64,000 nt of DNA from Ardenticatenaceae bacterium (GTDB lineage Bacteria > Chloroflexota > Anaerolineae > Promineifilales > Promineifilaceae): positions 1 to 64,000 of the forward strand of contig WYBM01000103.1 in assembly GCA_011525915.1 (NCBI GenBank), read 5' to 3'. The notes below the pieces were generated by a model. It did not search any database and had not been told where the DNA came from. It saw nothing but the letters and a program-made list of their open reading frames with translations. Made by a program: the position numbers and the translations under genes. This document shows positions 1 through 7,477 of this stretch, one piece after another (position 1 is the first letter of the stretch; every line of letters begins with the position of its first letter).

Positions 1-116
1 ACCAGACCCCTTTCCTGCCATCGCTTCCAGGAAACAAGCCCATCTGCCTGTTCTGGCCATTTGCTGTATCGAGCAGTTATGATGTTGTCAAGGTTCTCTT
101 TTATAAGTTTTGTCGG

Positions 117-1046
117 TCAATCAGGATAAAAATAGATAGCCGTCAGCGTTATCACCAGCCGATATAAAGCGCGCAGCCGACGCTCACCCGTGGTGGCTTG
201 AAACGTGTGGTGGGCTTGGGCTTGTTTGACTGTTCTCAGGGTCAGGCGGCTGAAAAAGGCCCCTAAAAGAAACAAAATAACCATGACCACCAACCATAGA
301 GACATGGCCGCCCCCACTATCTGCACCCAGGGAAACGGCCGTGACGCCAAGACAGCCTGTACCTCTTCAGCTGGCCAGCCTAATGCCTGGGCCTGGGCCA
401 ACAATGTTTCTGCCTGGACCCAATCACCGGTTTCGGCCATGACCACCCCCTGAAAAAAGTAGCCGAGGGGCTCTTCAGGCAGCAAATGCATTAACTGGCT
501 GCTGGCTTTATCAATGGCCTCCACATTTTCTGTCGCCAGCCCAGACATCAACAACACAACCATCACGTACTGGTCATCAGGCGCTTCCTCGGCGGCCTGA
601 AGGGCACTCACCAGCGCCAGTTGTTCGTTGGTTGGTGTCCCAGTCATCAGGTAAGCCTTAGCCAGACCGGCTCTATTGGTGGCAGACTCATCAACATCCA
701 GGGCCTGCCGGGCCAGGGTGACGGCTCTATGGGGATCACCTGATTCAGCCACAACATAACTCAAACGGCGCAGCGCATCAGGGAAATCAGGCGCTAGATC
801 TAATACCTGTTCAAAATGGACTTCGGCCGTTTCCAGATCGCCGGCGTCCATGGCCGCGGTAGCGCTCTGAAACAGAGGTACGGCCTCAGGGTTTATAGTG
901 GCTAATCGATCATAGATTTCTTTTTCAAATTCTGGGTCGCGCTGCTCCGTCTGCCCGGCCGGCTGACTTTGAGCCGCAGCCTTCATGGTAAACAAAAATC
1001 CCAGGCACCCCAGCACAAACAACAATGCGCAATATTTGGATTTCAT
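117..1046 (-). CDS. TPR-repeat protein with signal peptide and C-terminal membrane segment
   Basis: Predicted secreted or membrane-tethered tetratricopeptide protein of 309 residues. The start at 1046 is preceded by GGAGGT (1051-1056) and begins a signal peptide (MKSKYCALLFVLG... up to AAAQS). Residues about 55-120 contain a TPR pair (GDLETAEVHFEQVLDLAPD, then GDPHRAVTLARQALDVD), and a further TPR-like stretch lies near residue 210. A transmembrane helix follows at about 245-272. The chain stops inside a second hydrophobic stretch (LVITLTAIYFYPD), so the C-terminus may be truncated or frameshifted relative to longer TPR-membrane proteins; I cannot confirm this because the window begins 116 bases further on. 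TPRs mediate protein-protein contacts; the partner is unknown. Confidence 0.75.
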   Translation of the reverse strand: MKSKYCALLFVLGCLGFLFTMKAAAQSQPAGQTEQRDPEFEKEIYDRLATINPEAVPLFQSATAAMDAGDLETAEVHFEQVLDLAPDFPDALRRLSYVVAESGDPHRAVTLARQALDVDESATNRAGLAKAYLMTGTPTNEQLALVSALQAAEEAPDDQYVMVVLLMSGLATENVEAIDKASSQLMHLLPEEPLGYFFQGVVMAETGDWVQAETLLAQAQALGWPAEEVQAVLASRPFPWVQIVGAAMSLWLVVMVILFLLGAFFSRLTLRTVKQAQAHHTFQATTGERRLRALYRLVITLTAIYFYPD

Positions 1047-1128
1047 GGCAACCTCCACATGACACGAGATAAGTCTGGTAATTATATAGGAATTTATACC
1101 CGGCTCAAAGGAAGATGAAAAACAAATC

Positions 1129-1161
1129 AACCTCCCGGAGGTTTGTAACCTCCGGGAGGTT
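1129..1161 (-). terminator. Intrinsic terminator after the subtilase gene
   Basis: Perfect inverted repeat AACCTCCCGGAGGTT, TGT loop, AACCTCCGGGAGGTT. Read on the minus strand it is followed by a T-rich tract (GATTTGTTTTTC). It lies 17 bases past the stop of the protease gene and separates it from the TPR gene. Confidence 0.75.
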
Positions 1162-1177
1162 TGGTTACACGGCAGCC

Positions 1178-3019
1178 TTAGGGCACCTGCGTTTCACAAC
1201 TGCTGTTGAGGAAAGCATCCTCCGCTGCCCCACCTTCACAGTAGTCAGTGTCCAGACCACCATCCAGGAAATCATAACCGTTTTTACCATAGAGGAAGTC
1301 GTCGCCTGCGCCGCCATCAAGTGTGTCTAACCCCTGGCCGCCGTACAGGGTGTCATTCCCGTACAAGCCATAGATAGCGTCACGGCCGTCGCCGCCGTGA
1401 ATCTCATCATCACCCGGGCCGCCACGAATAGAGTCACTGCCAGGGCCACCATAGACGGTGTCATCTCCGTCACCGGCACAGATAATGTCATTACCTCCTT
1501 GAGCGTAAATGGTATCATCCCCTTCAAACCCATGAATGACATCTTTTCCGGGTGTACCCACCAGGGTGTCAGCCAGGCTGGTACCGGCCAGCGTGACAAT
1601 ATGACCCTGGCAATAAGAGAAACTGCTGACGGCGGCATAACAATCAATACGGCCGTAACCATAATCATTGTCAAACCCGGCAGCACCCAGGTCTACGGCC
1701 GTGGTGGTCAGGGCATTAAAGGCATCATCATAGGTCATGTTCACTCCCAGGGAATTTATCAGGGCAATGCAGCCAGCCACATGCGGGGCCGCCATAGAAG
1801 TCCCATCTAAGGTATCGTATAAACCACCATCGATCGACGAACGAATGTTTACGCCAGGGGCGCTCACATCAGGCTTGTCTGGGCAGGCCACCTGGCCGGG
1901 ACCACGGCTGCTAAAGCTGGCAATCACATCACCGCTGTCGGTGGCCCCCACGCCAATGACGTTGCAATAATTTCCGGGGTAACCCACGGTGCTAGCGCCA
2001 GGCCCAGAATTACCGGCAGAATAAACAGGGATAATGCCTGATGCATGCCAGGCATCCACCGCCGCCTGGTAAAGTCCATTCACGCCCGGCCCACCGTAAG
2101 AATTATTGACAATGTTTGGGCGCTTTTCCGGGTCACAACTAACATGGCCCGGCGCCTCACCAAAAGCACAAGGCGCTAACATCCATTCCATGGAGTCCAG
2201 AATGTCACCAGAGCTGCACGCACCCAGGTTGTTACATGCTTTGGCGGCGATCCACATCGCACCTGGGGCCACGCCAATCTGGTTGCCGGTGCCATCATCA
2301 CCCACCATCGTGCCCATGGTATGAGTGCCGTGGCTGACAACATTATCATCACAGACGGTGCCCCCACAATCATTGGCCGGATCGTAGAAGCTATAATCAT
2401 CGGAGCCCGTGACGGTGCCCCGGTATTGGTTTACCAGGGCTGGATGATCATAATCAACCCCGGAATCAATGTTTGCCACCACAATACCTTCGCCTTTGGT
2501 ATTAAAATCCGCCCATACATCGTTGGCTCTAATTTGAGCAACCCCCCACTCTGCCACCAGGACGCCTGGGGACACTTGCTGCACCAGGTAAAGCGTGGGG
2601 GCTGCATAGATGTAAGCCACTTCCTCACGGGCTGCCAGGGCATTCAGCACATCAGAGCTGCCATCTACCAGCACCATATTCACGATGAAGTAAGGTTTGT
2701 AGGCCTTAACCTTGCCATTTCTTTTTTGCGCTTCCAGGTAACGCAGCAGGTCTGCCTGGCTGGTGGCCGCCGTCTGGCGCAGCGCCTCATAGACAATCTC
2801 GCCTCGTTCCTGCCATTCCTCCACCTCATAAGCAGCGTTCAGGTCTGCCTGTTGGGTCATAGAGACAAAAAAGAGGCCCTCGCCAGACGCTTCCATGGTC
2901 TGAAGCAAGCCCGGCTCAATCTTGAGCGCGGGTGAAGTATCCGCCTGGGTGCTGGAGACAAGGGCGCCAGTCACACCAAACAAAAGAACCAATAAGAGTA
3001 AAATTTTCAACTGTTTCAT
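1178..3019 (-). CDS. Secreted subtilisin-like (S8) serine protease with RTX-type calcium-binding tail
   Basis: Extracellular serine endopeptidase of 613 residues. It carries a signal peptide (KILLLLVLLFGVTGALVSS), then an N-terminal propeptide-like region, then the S8 catalytic domain. The triad is visible: Asp in NIDSGVDYDHPAL, His in SHGTHTMGTMVG, Ser in DGTSMAAPHVAG. The oxyanion Asn lies in NIVNNSYGGPG. Residues about 500-600 are at least nine tandem GGxGxDxhx-type nonapeptides (GFEGDDTIYAQGGNDII, GGPGDDEIHGG), which in RTX proteins form a Ca2+-binding beta-roll. A final Cys-containing segment follows. A GGAG sits upstream of the ATG. RTX repeats usually accompany type I secretion, but here a Sec signal peptide is present, so they probably serve as a calcium-stabilised folding or surface module. 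Confidence 0.93.
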   Translation of the reverse strand: MKQLKILLLLVLLFGVTGALVSSTQADTSPALKIEPGLLQTMEASGEGLFFVSMTQQADLNAAYEVEEWQERGEIVYEALRQTAATSQADLLRYLEAQKRNGKVKAYKPYFIVNMVLVDGSSDVLNALAAREEVAYIYAAPTLYLVQQVSPGVLVAEWGVAQIRANDVWADFNTKGEGIVVANIDSGVDYDHPALVNQYRGTVTGSDDYSFYDPANDCGGTVCDDNVVSHGTHTMGTMVGDDGTGNQIGVAPGAMWIAAKACNNLGACSSGDILDSMEWMLAPCAFGEAPGHVSCDPEKRPNIVNNSYGGPGVNGLYQAAVDAWHASGIIPVYSAGNSGPGASTVGYPGNYCNVIGVGATDSGDVIASFSSRGPGQVACPDKPDVSAPGVNIRSSIDGGLYDTLDGTSMAAPHVAGCIALINSLGVNMTYDDAFNALTTTAVDLGAAGFDNDYGYGRIDCYAAVSSFSYCQGHIVTLAGTSLADTLVGTPGKDVIHGFEGDDTIYAQGGNDIICAGDGDDTVYGGPGSDSIRGGPGDDEIHGGDGRDAIYGLYGNDTLYGGQGLDTLDGGAGDDFLYGKNGYDFLDGGLDTDYCEGGAAEDAFLNSSCETQVP

Positions 3020-3180
3020 CAGGTTTGCTCTCCTTATGCAATATAGGTTTGATTAGAAACTGCGTTTTACCCTAACATCTGGAGGTTATGAATATGTCCT
3101 AAAATCGGGGGGGGTTGTCCCGCGGCCAAAGAAAACAAACCTGGGTAACGGCTGGTCTGGCATTAAGATGGTGATGTCTG

Positions 3181-3558
3181 TTAATCGGTAAGCAGGGCGC
3201 GTTCTAACCAGTCCAGGGCACGGCCGTCACGCACCATTTTGGGGGTGACACGAATGAGCAGCCAACCATAAAGGGCGGCTTCGTTGTACTTTTCACAGTC
3301 ACTTTCAAAGCGTTCTGGGTGGGCGTGGCCTTTGCTGCGGCCAGTTTCTGTTTGCATCCAGATCCCCCCTTCTATCTCGCAGGCTACCAACTGCGGCTTC
3401 CAGCAAAAGTCAAAACGCCATTGACGATGGGCGTGGAAGCGGTATTCGGTCTTGGGCTCCGGTAAACCGGCCAGGTGAATTTGCGCCAGCAGCACTTTGT
3501 GCCAGTCAATAGGCTGGCTGCGGCGCAAGGAGGTGGATTTCTGGCGGCGAAACTTCAC
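3181..3558 (-). CDS. Small PD-(D/E)XK-like nuclease-fold protein
   Basis: Short protein with a likely restriction-endonuclease-like core: hydrophobic strand ending in ACEIEGG, then ERFESDCEKYNEAALYGW and a strand LLIRVTPKMV. This resembles small phage and bacterial proteins carrying the E-(I/V)-E-G-G motif with a following D-x-E-K-Y-N-x-A helix; the acidic residues could bind metal. The frame is open back to a TTG at 3609. I prefer the GTG at 3558 because a perfect TATAAT (3565-3570) lies 6 bases upstream, which would give a leaderless mRNA and a 125-residue product. No phage neighbours are visible. Function is inferred from motif resemblance only. Confidence 0.6.
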   Translation of the reverse strand: MKFRRQKSTSLRRSQPIDWHKVLLAQIHLAGLPEPKTEYRFHAHRQWRFDFCWKPQLVACEIEGGIWMQTETGRSKGHAHPERFESDCEKYNEAALYGWLLIRVTPKMVRDGRALDWLERALLTD

Positions 3559-3609
3559 CCTAGAATTATAGCACCGATGTTCTATATTTGTACCCACCCT
3601 TTCTTTCAA

Positions 3610-3808
3610 ATTGTTATGAGCACAACACTTACAGCAGCACAGCAGAATTTTGGGATTGTCCTGAAATCAACGGGTTTAGTCCTGCCTTGGGGGAGCAAAG
3701 CCCCGGCCAAGTTCAGGCAGGTTTTTATCTATCAGCCGGATTGATCCGGCGACAGCAGCTATGAAATAGCTTAACAGGCGAAAATTGGCTTAACTTGTCA
3801 CCATTGGG
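3610..3808. other. Intergenic region with short hairpins
   Basis: Between the oxidoreductase and nuclease genes I see only short inverted repeats: CCTGCC/GGCAGG flanking a G-rich/C-rich stem (about 3684-3722), GCCGGA-ttga-TCCGGC (3735-3750) and AGCTAT-gaa-ATAGCT. They may terminate the oxidoreductase transcript, but none has a clear T-run. Confidence 0.4.
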
Positions 3809-4792
3809 TTAAGTGAAGGAAACCACTTTGCCAGAACTTGCTGATTCATACAGAGCCAACACGGTACGAACATGGTCACGGGTTTCAGCCAGGGTAAGGT
3901 AGGGGGGCGTACCATCGAGAATAGCGCTGTGCATGTCTTCGATTTCACCCAGGTACAGGGGGGCTTCGGGCACATCCACATATTCTGGCTCACCGTCGGC
4001 GGGGAAGAAGACCATTTCGGTGTCTTCCACGGCCGTAAACGGCCGTGACATGCGCAACCGCCCCCTGGTGCCAATGATAACAGAACGTGTGTGGTAGGGG
4101 GTCACAAACGAGGCGCTAATATGGGCCATACGGCCGTGGCTATAAACCAACTGCCCGGCAAAAAACTCATCCACCCCGCTGTTACCCACCCATTGGCTGC
4201 CAAAGACATGTTCTGGCACCCCTTCCATAATGTACTGGGCAAAGCTGACGGGGTAGATGCCCACGTCCCACAAGCAGCCACCTCCAAATTCAGGGACCAG
4301 GCGAATATTATCACGTGTCTTAAACTGAAAGTTAAATACGGATTGAATAAGGGTGATGTCACCAAGACGGCCGTTTTTCACAAACTCCCCAGCCAGCTTC
4401 ATCTGTGGATGGTGACGGTACATAAACGCCTCAGCCAGCACCAGCCCTGTTTCTTGGGCAGTGGCGATCATGTGGTCTACGTCTGCCAGTGTCAGCGCAA
4501 AAGGTTTTTCACAGAGTACATGTTTACCAGCACGTAGGGCACGCACCGCCCATTCAGCGTGCAGGTGATTGGGTAAGGAAATATAGACAACATCCACAGC
4601 GTCCGAGGTCAGCATTGCCTCATAGCTGGCAAAGGTTTGCGGGATGTCCCAATGCTGGGCGTAACTATCGGCTGACTCCTGGCTGCGGCTGGCCACCGCC
4701 GCCAACACGCCCCTGGTCGACTGGCGTATGGCCGGAATGACCCGCCGGTTAATATTTGCCGTTGATAACAATCCCCATCGTATCTTAGTCAT
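3809..4792 (-). CDS. Gfo/Idh/MocA family NAD(P)-dependent oxidoreductase
   Basis: Predicted cytoplasmic sugar or polyol-type dehydrogenase of 327 residues, the usual family length. The N-terminal Rossmann domain starts MTKIRWGLLSTANINRRVIPAI. The family signature CEKPFALTLADVD carries the catalytic-site Lys of EKP. The C-terminal alpha/beta domain includes GGGCLWDVGIYPV, matching the family's D-x-G-x-x motif. The substrate cannot be told from sequence; related proteins act on inositol, glucose-fructose, or 1,5-anhydrofructose. It stands 45 bases downstream of the last ParA-like gene on the same strand, so it may be read through from that operon, but nothing functional links them. Confidence 0.9.
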   Translation of the reverse strand: MTKIRWGLLSTANINRRVIPAIRQSTRGVLAAVASRSQESADSYAQHWDIPQTFASYEAMLTSDAVDVVYISLPNHLHAEWAVRALRAGKHVLCEKPFALTLADVDHMIATAQETGLVLAEAFMYRHHPQMKLAGEFVKNGRLGDITLIQSVFNFQFKTRDNIRLVPEFGGGCLWDVGIYPVSFAQYIMEGVPEHVFGSQWVGNSGVDEFFAGQLVYSHGRMAHISASFVTPYHTRSVIIGTRGRLRMSRPFTAVEDTEMVFFPADGEPEYVDVPEAPLYLGEIEDMHSAILDGTPPYLTLAETRDHVRTVLALYESASSGKVVSFT

Positions 4793-4837
4793 GTTTCTTA
4801 TGTTTACTCACTCACTATCCTTGGGTACGTGTTCCGT

Positions 4838-5596
4838 TTAAACGAGCAAGGTGTTGGCCAGTTGTTTAATCTGGTTGGCAATGAAGTGGTCGGGGTAAGC
4901 CAGCACAAACACTTTCTGGCTGCCCAGGGCCATCATGGAGTCAGAATGGGGCAGTATGGCCCCCACAGGGCAGGTATATTGCGCCTGCAGCCGGGCACGT
5001 AGATCAGCCAGGGGAATGGACTTTGGCACCTTGTTGGCCACCAACACCAGGTTGGGTACGCCCAGTTTGCGCGAGATGCTAACGATCACGGCCGTGCCCT
5101 GGTAATCTTGATAATCTGGGCGCAAAATGATCGCTTCCGCATCGGAGACACTGACAGACATAAGGGTTTCGTTGTTCAGGCCAGGATGGGTATCCACGAG
5201 CAATACATCCAGGTTTAATGCCGACATCAGCTGTTCATAGCCATCTACCAGCAGGCCCACATCGTACCCCCGGATGATCTTGGCAATTTCGCTGGCCTGG
5301 GTGCGGGATGGGATAAGGTATAAGCGTCCGGCCAGGTTCGCGCCCAGGTGTGGTGTAATATCCATGGCCGTCTGCTCGATCTCACACTGTCCATGCAAGT
5401 AATCATTAAGGGCAAATTCAGGCTGTGGGGCGTCCTCGCCCAAACCAAAAATGATGTGAATACCAGGGGATTGGATATCCGTATCTATCACGGCCACACG
5501 TTTACCTGTTGCTACCATGGTCGCAGCCAGGTTAGCGGTGGTGTTTGATTTGCCGGTGCCACCACGATAGGAATGGATAGAGATGATTTTACCCAT
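4838..5596 (-). CDS. MinD/ParA-like P-loop ATPase (third of three paralogs)
   Basis: A 252-residue SIMIBI-class ATPase of the MinD/ParA/CpaE type. The start at 5596 has GGAGA just upstream; the open frame extends 21 codons further but without family similarity. The deviant Walker A is SYRGGTGKSNTT (residues 9-20), with Arg at the position normally held by the signature Lys of KGGxGKT. Further motifs are VIDTDIQSPG (switch I region), LLVDTHPGLNNE (Walker B/switch II) and LVANKVP. It is about as long as MinD but shows no obvious C-terminal amphipathic targeting helix. It is the distal member of a tandem of three paralogs behind a membrane receptor gene; no ParB or MinC/MinE neighbour exists here. 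Likely role: nucleotide-dependent switch or positioning factor for that receptor (inference). Confidence 0.85.
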   Translation of the reverse strand: MGKIISIHSYRGGTGKSNTTANLAATMVATGKRVAVIDTDIQSPGIHIIFGLGEDAPQPEFALNDYLHGQCEIEQTAMDITPHLGANLAGRLYLIPSRTQASEIAKIIRGYDVGLLVDGYEQLMSALNLDVLLVDTHPGLNNETLMSVSVSDAEAIILRPDYQDYQGTAVIVSISRKLGVPNLVLVANKVPKSIPLADLRARLQAQYTCPVGAILPHSDSMMALGSQKVFVLAYPDHFIANQIKQLANTLLV

Positions 5597-5728
5597 GATT
5601 CTCTCCGCAAATTGTTGCTTCGTTGAGCAGCATGCAACCAGATTTTGCACATTCGTCACACCTTGAATGAGTCATTTGCGCTGCCACTACCAAAAACCGC
5701 CCATGACTTCACGGCACAACATGCTTGT

Positions 5729-6490
5729 TTAAAGATTTGTCGGGGCCATTACCCAATGACTTAATTTTTTTAACACGGCCGTGGCCGCATCTGCCGGGTA
5801 CTCTAACACAAAGACCCCGGAACTGCCCAACGTCATCATGTTCTGGGAGTGGGGTAACACGACCGTGACCGCACATGGATACACATTGGCAAAGTGGGTC
5901 TGCACGGCTGTTTCATCATAATGCGCTGGCGCCTGGTTCACCACCAACCCCTGGTATGGTACATGAAGCCGTTTAGCCAATTCTACCAACACGCCCGTGC
6001 CCTGATGGTCTTGCTTATCCAGCCGGCTAACAATAAGAGCCACATCAGACATGGCCGTAACCAACTGTGTCTCTTCACTCACCCCTGCCTGGGTATCTAC
6101 CAGTAAAAAATCCAGCGCCAGGGTCTCGATCAGCTCCTGGCAGGCATCACCAATTAGGTGAGTAACATAACCGCCGCGCAGCATCCGGGCAATATGTGAC
6201 GGCTGTGTACTGGCCCCTACCAAAAACAGGTTGCCTAAAACCCCCATCTGGCGTGTTACCTCTACCACACACGTTTCCACGTCACAGGCGCCCCAAATGT
6301 AATCGTTGATGGGTGGCGGCATGTGCCCTTCGTCCTGGCCAAACAGCACGTGCAAACTGGGCGCAGCCAGGTTCAAGTCAATGGCGGCCACCCGCCGCCC
6401 GGTCTGCGCCAACAGCACTGCCAGGTTGGCGGTTAGCGTGGTCTTCCCGGTGCCCCGGCGGAAGGAATGGATGGAGATCAGGTGTGGCAT
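5729..6490 (-). CDS. MinD/ParA-like P-loop ATPase (second of three paralogs)
   Basis: 253 residues, homologous along its length to the flanking paralogs but the most divergent. Its P-loop reads SFRRGTGKTTLT: the signature Lys is Arg, and the next Gly is also Arg. The switch I segment is AIDLNLAAPS, where the others have DTDxxSPG, so an Asp important in the family is lost. Walker B region: LLVDTQAGVSEE. It begins 54 bases after the first paralog's stop and has no recognisable Shine-Dalgarno; an ACGGCCGT octamer lies in the leader. The altered motifs suggest changed ATP hydrolysis, perhaps a regulatory subunit of a heteromer (inference). Confidence 0.85.
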   Translation of the reverse strand: MPHLISIHSFRRGTGKTTLTANLAVLLAQTGRRVAAIDLNLAAPSLHVLFGQDEGHMPPPINDYIWGACDVETCVVEVTRQMGVLGNLFLVGASTQPSHIARMLRGGYVTHLIGDACQELIETLALDFLLVDTQAGVSEETQLVTAMSDVALIVSRLDKQDHQGTGVLVELAKRLHVPYQGLVVNQAPAHYDETAVQTHFANVYPCAVTVVLPHSQNMMTLGSSGVFVLEYPADAATAVLKKLSHWVMAPTNL

Positions 6491-6544
6491 GACAGCTAAC
6501 GAACGGCCGTCAGAGGGTTGGCAGCCTCTGGCTGGCCTACACCT

Positions 6545-7306
6545 CTAGAAACCAAACGAATCTACCAACGTTCTGATTTCCTGGGAGATAATGTGGTGGG
6601 GGTAACGCAAGGCAAAAATTTCCTGGCTGGCCAGGGTCATCATTTCATCAGCATGAGGCAATATGGCGGCCACGGGGCAGCGGTATTTACTTTCCACCAG
6701 CTCGCGCACCTGCTTAAAGTCATAACGTTCAGGTATTTTGTTGATGATCAGACGCATATCGGGCACTTCCAGCTTGCGGGCCACTTCCACAGTCACGGCC
6801 GTGCCCTGGTAATCCTGGTAGTCTGGCCGCAGCGTAATCAAGAGGATATCGGTGATGGCAATAGAGAGCAGTGTCTCATTGCTTAAGCCGGGGTGCGTGT
6901 CCACCAGCAGGGCATCCAGCTTTAAAACATCTATCAGGTCATCAAAACCCTGGTTTAATAACCCGACATCATACCCTTCACGCAGCAGCCGCGAGATTTC
7001 GCTGGTTTTAATGCTGCCCGGCAGCAGATAAACCTGGCCGGGAATGCCAGTCCCCAGGTTGGCCGTGATGTCATAGGCCACATCCTGAATCTCACATTCA
7101 CCCCATAAATAATGATTTAAGACATAGCCCAGGTCAGGGGCTTCCAGGTCAAATTGAAACGGGATATGGATACCTGGCGAATTTAAGTCTGTATCCACCA
7201 CGGCCACCCGTTTCCCTTTCATAGCCAGCATGGCGGCCAAGTTGGCGGTGGTATTAGACTTCCCGGTTCCCCCGCGAAACGAATGAATAGATATGATATG
7301 AGACAT
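6545..7306 (-). CDS. MinD/ParA-like P-loop ATPase (first of three paralogs)
   Basis: 253 residues. The start at 7306 (MSHIISIHSF) is supported by AGGAGA immediately upstream. P-loop SFRGGTGKSNTT, switch I VVDTDLNSPGIHIPF, Walker B LLVDTHPGLSNE, base-recognition-like LIINKIPERYD. It is very similar to the 4838-5596 paralog, and both carry Arg in place of the signature Lys, so this is a lineage trait and not a sequencing error. It is the first ATPase after the HAMP-GAF receptor gene, from which it is separated by 149 bases holding a 14-bp tandem repeat. Confidence 0.86.
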   Translation of the reverse strand: MSHIISIHSFRGGTGKSNTTANLAAMLAMKGKRVAVVDTDLNSPGIHIPFQFDLEAPDLGYVLNHYLWGECEIQDVAYDITANLGTGIPGQVYLLPGSIKTSEISRLLREGYDVGLLNQGFDDLIDVLKLDALLVDTHPGLSNETLLSIAITDILLITLRPDYQDYQGTAVTVEVARKLEVPDMRLIINKIPERYDFKQVRELVESKYRCPVAAILPHADEMMTLASQEIFALRYPHHIISQEIRTLVDSFGF

Positions 7307-7348
7307 GATTCTCCTATGGGCTCGTTTACAATTAACTTGGTGTTGTAA

Positions 7349-7477
7349 AGTGATCACTGTTCAGTTGTCACTATTCAGTTGGGTGTTCTTCCAGACTGAT
7401 TACTGACCACTGATTACTGACCACTGATTACTGACCACTGTCTACTGACCACTGATTACTGACCACTGTCTACCGTC
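7349..7477. repeat. 14-bp tandem repeat array in a dispersed intergenic repeat family
   Basis: Units ACTGATTACTGACC at 7395-7408, 7409-7422, 7423-7436 and 7451-7464, with the variant ACTGTCTACTGACC at 7437-7450 and a degenerate partial unit to 7477. The preceding CAGTTGGGTGTTCTTC is nearly repeated at about 39950-39968, and related CAGTAATCAGT/ACTGATTACTG words occur at 19893-19995, 39923-40010 and 57144-57297. The array runs into the receptor gene and encodes its last residues (VDSGQ and stop). Confidence 0.85.

Noticed and set aside
3181-3558. Prophage remnant
   Set aside because: The nuclease resembles phage-encoded types, but no integrase, structural or lysis genes or attachment repeats surround it.
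7349-7477. Possible CRISPR array
   Set aside because: Units are 14 bp and contiguous without spacers; no cas genes in the window.
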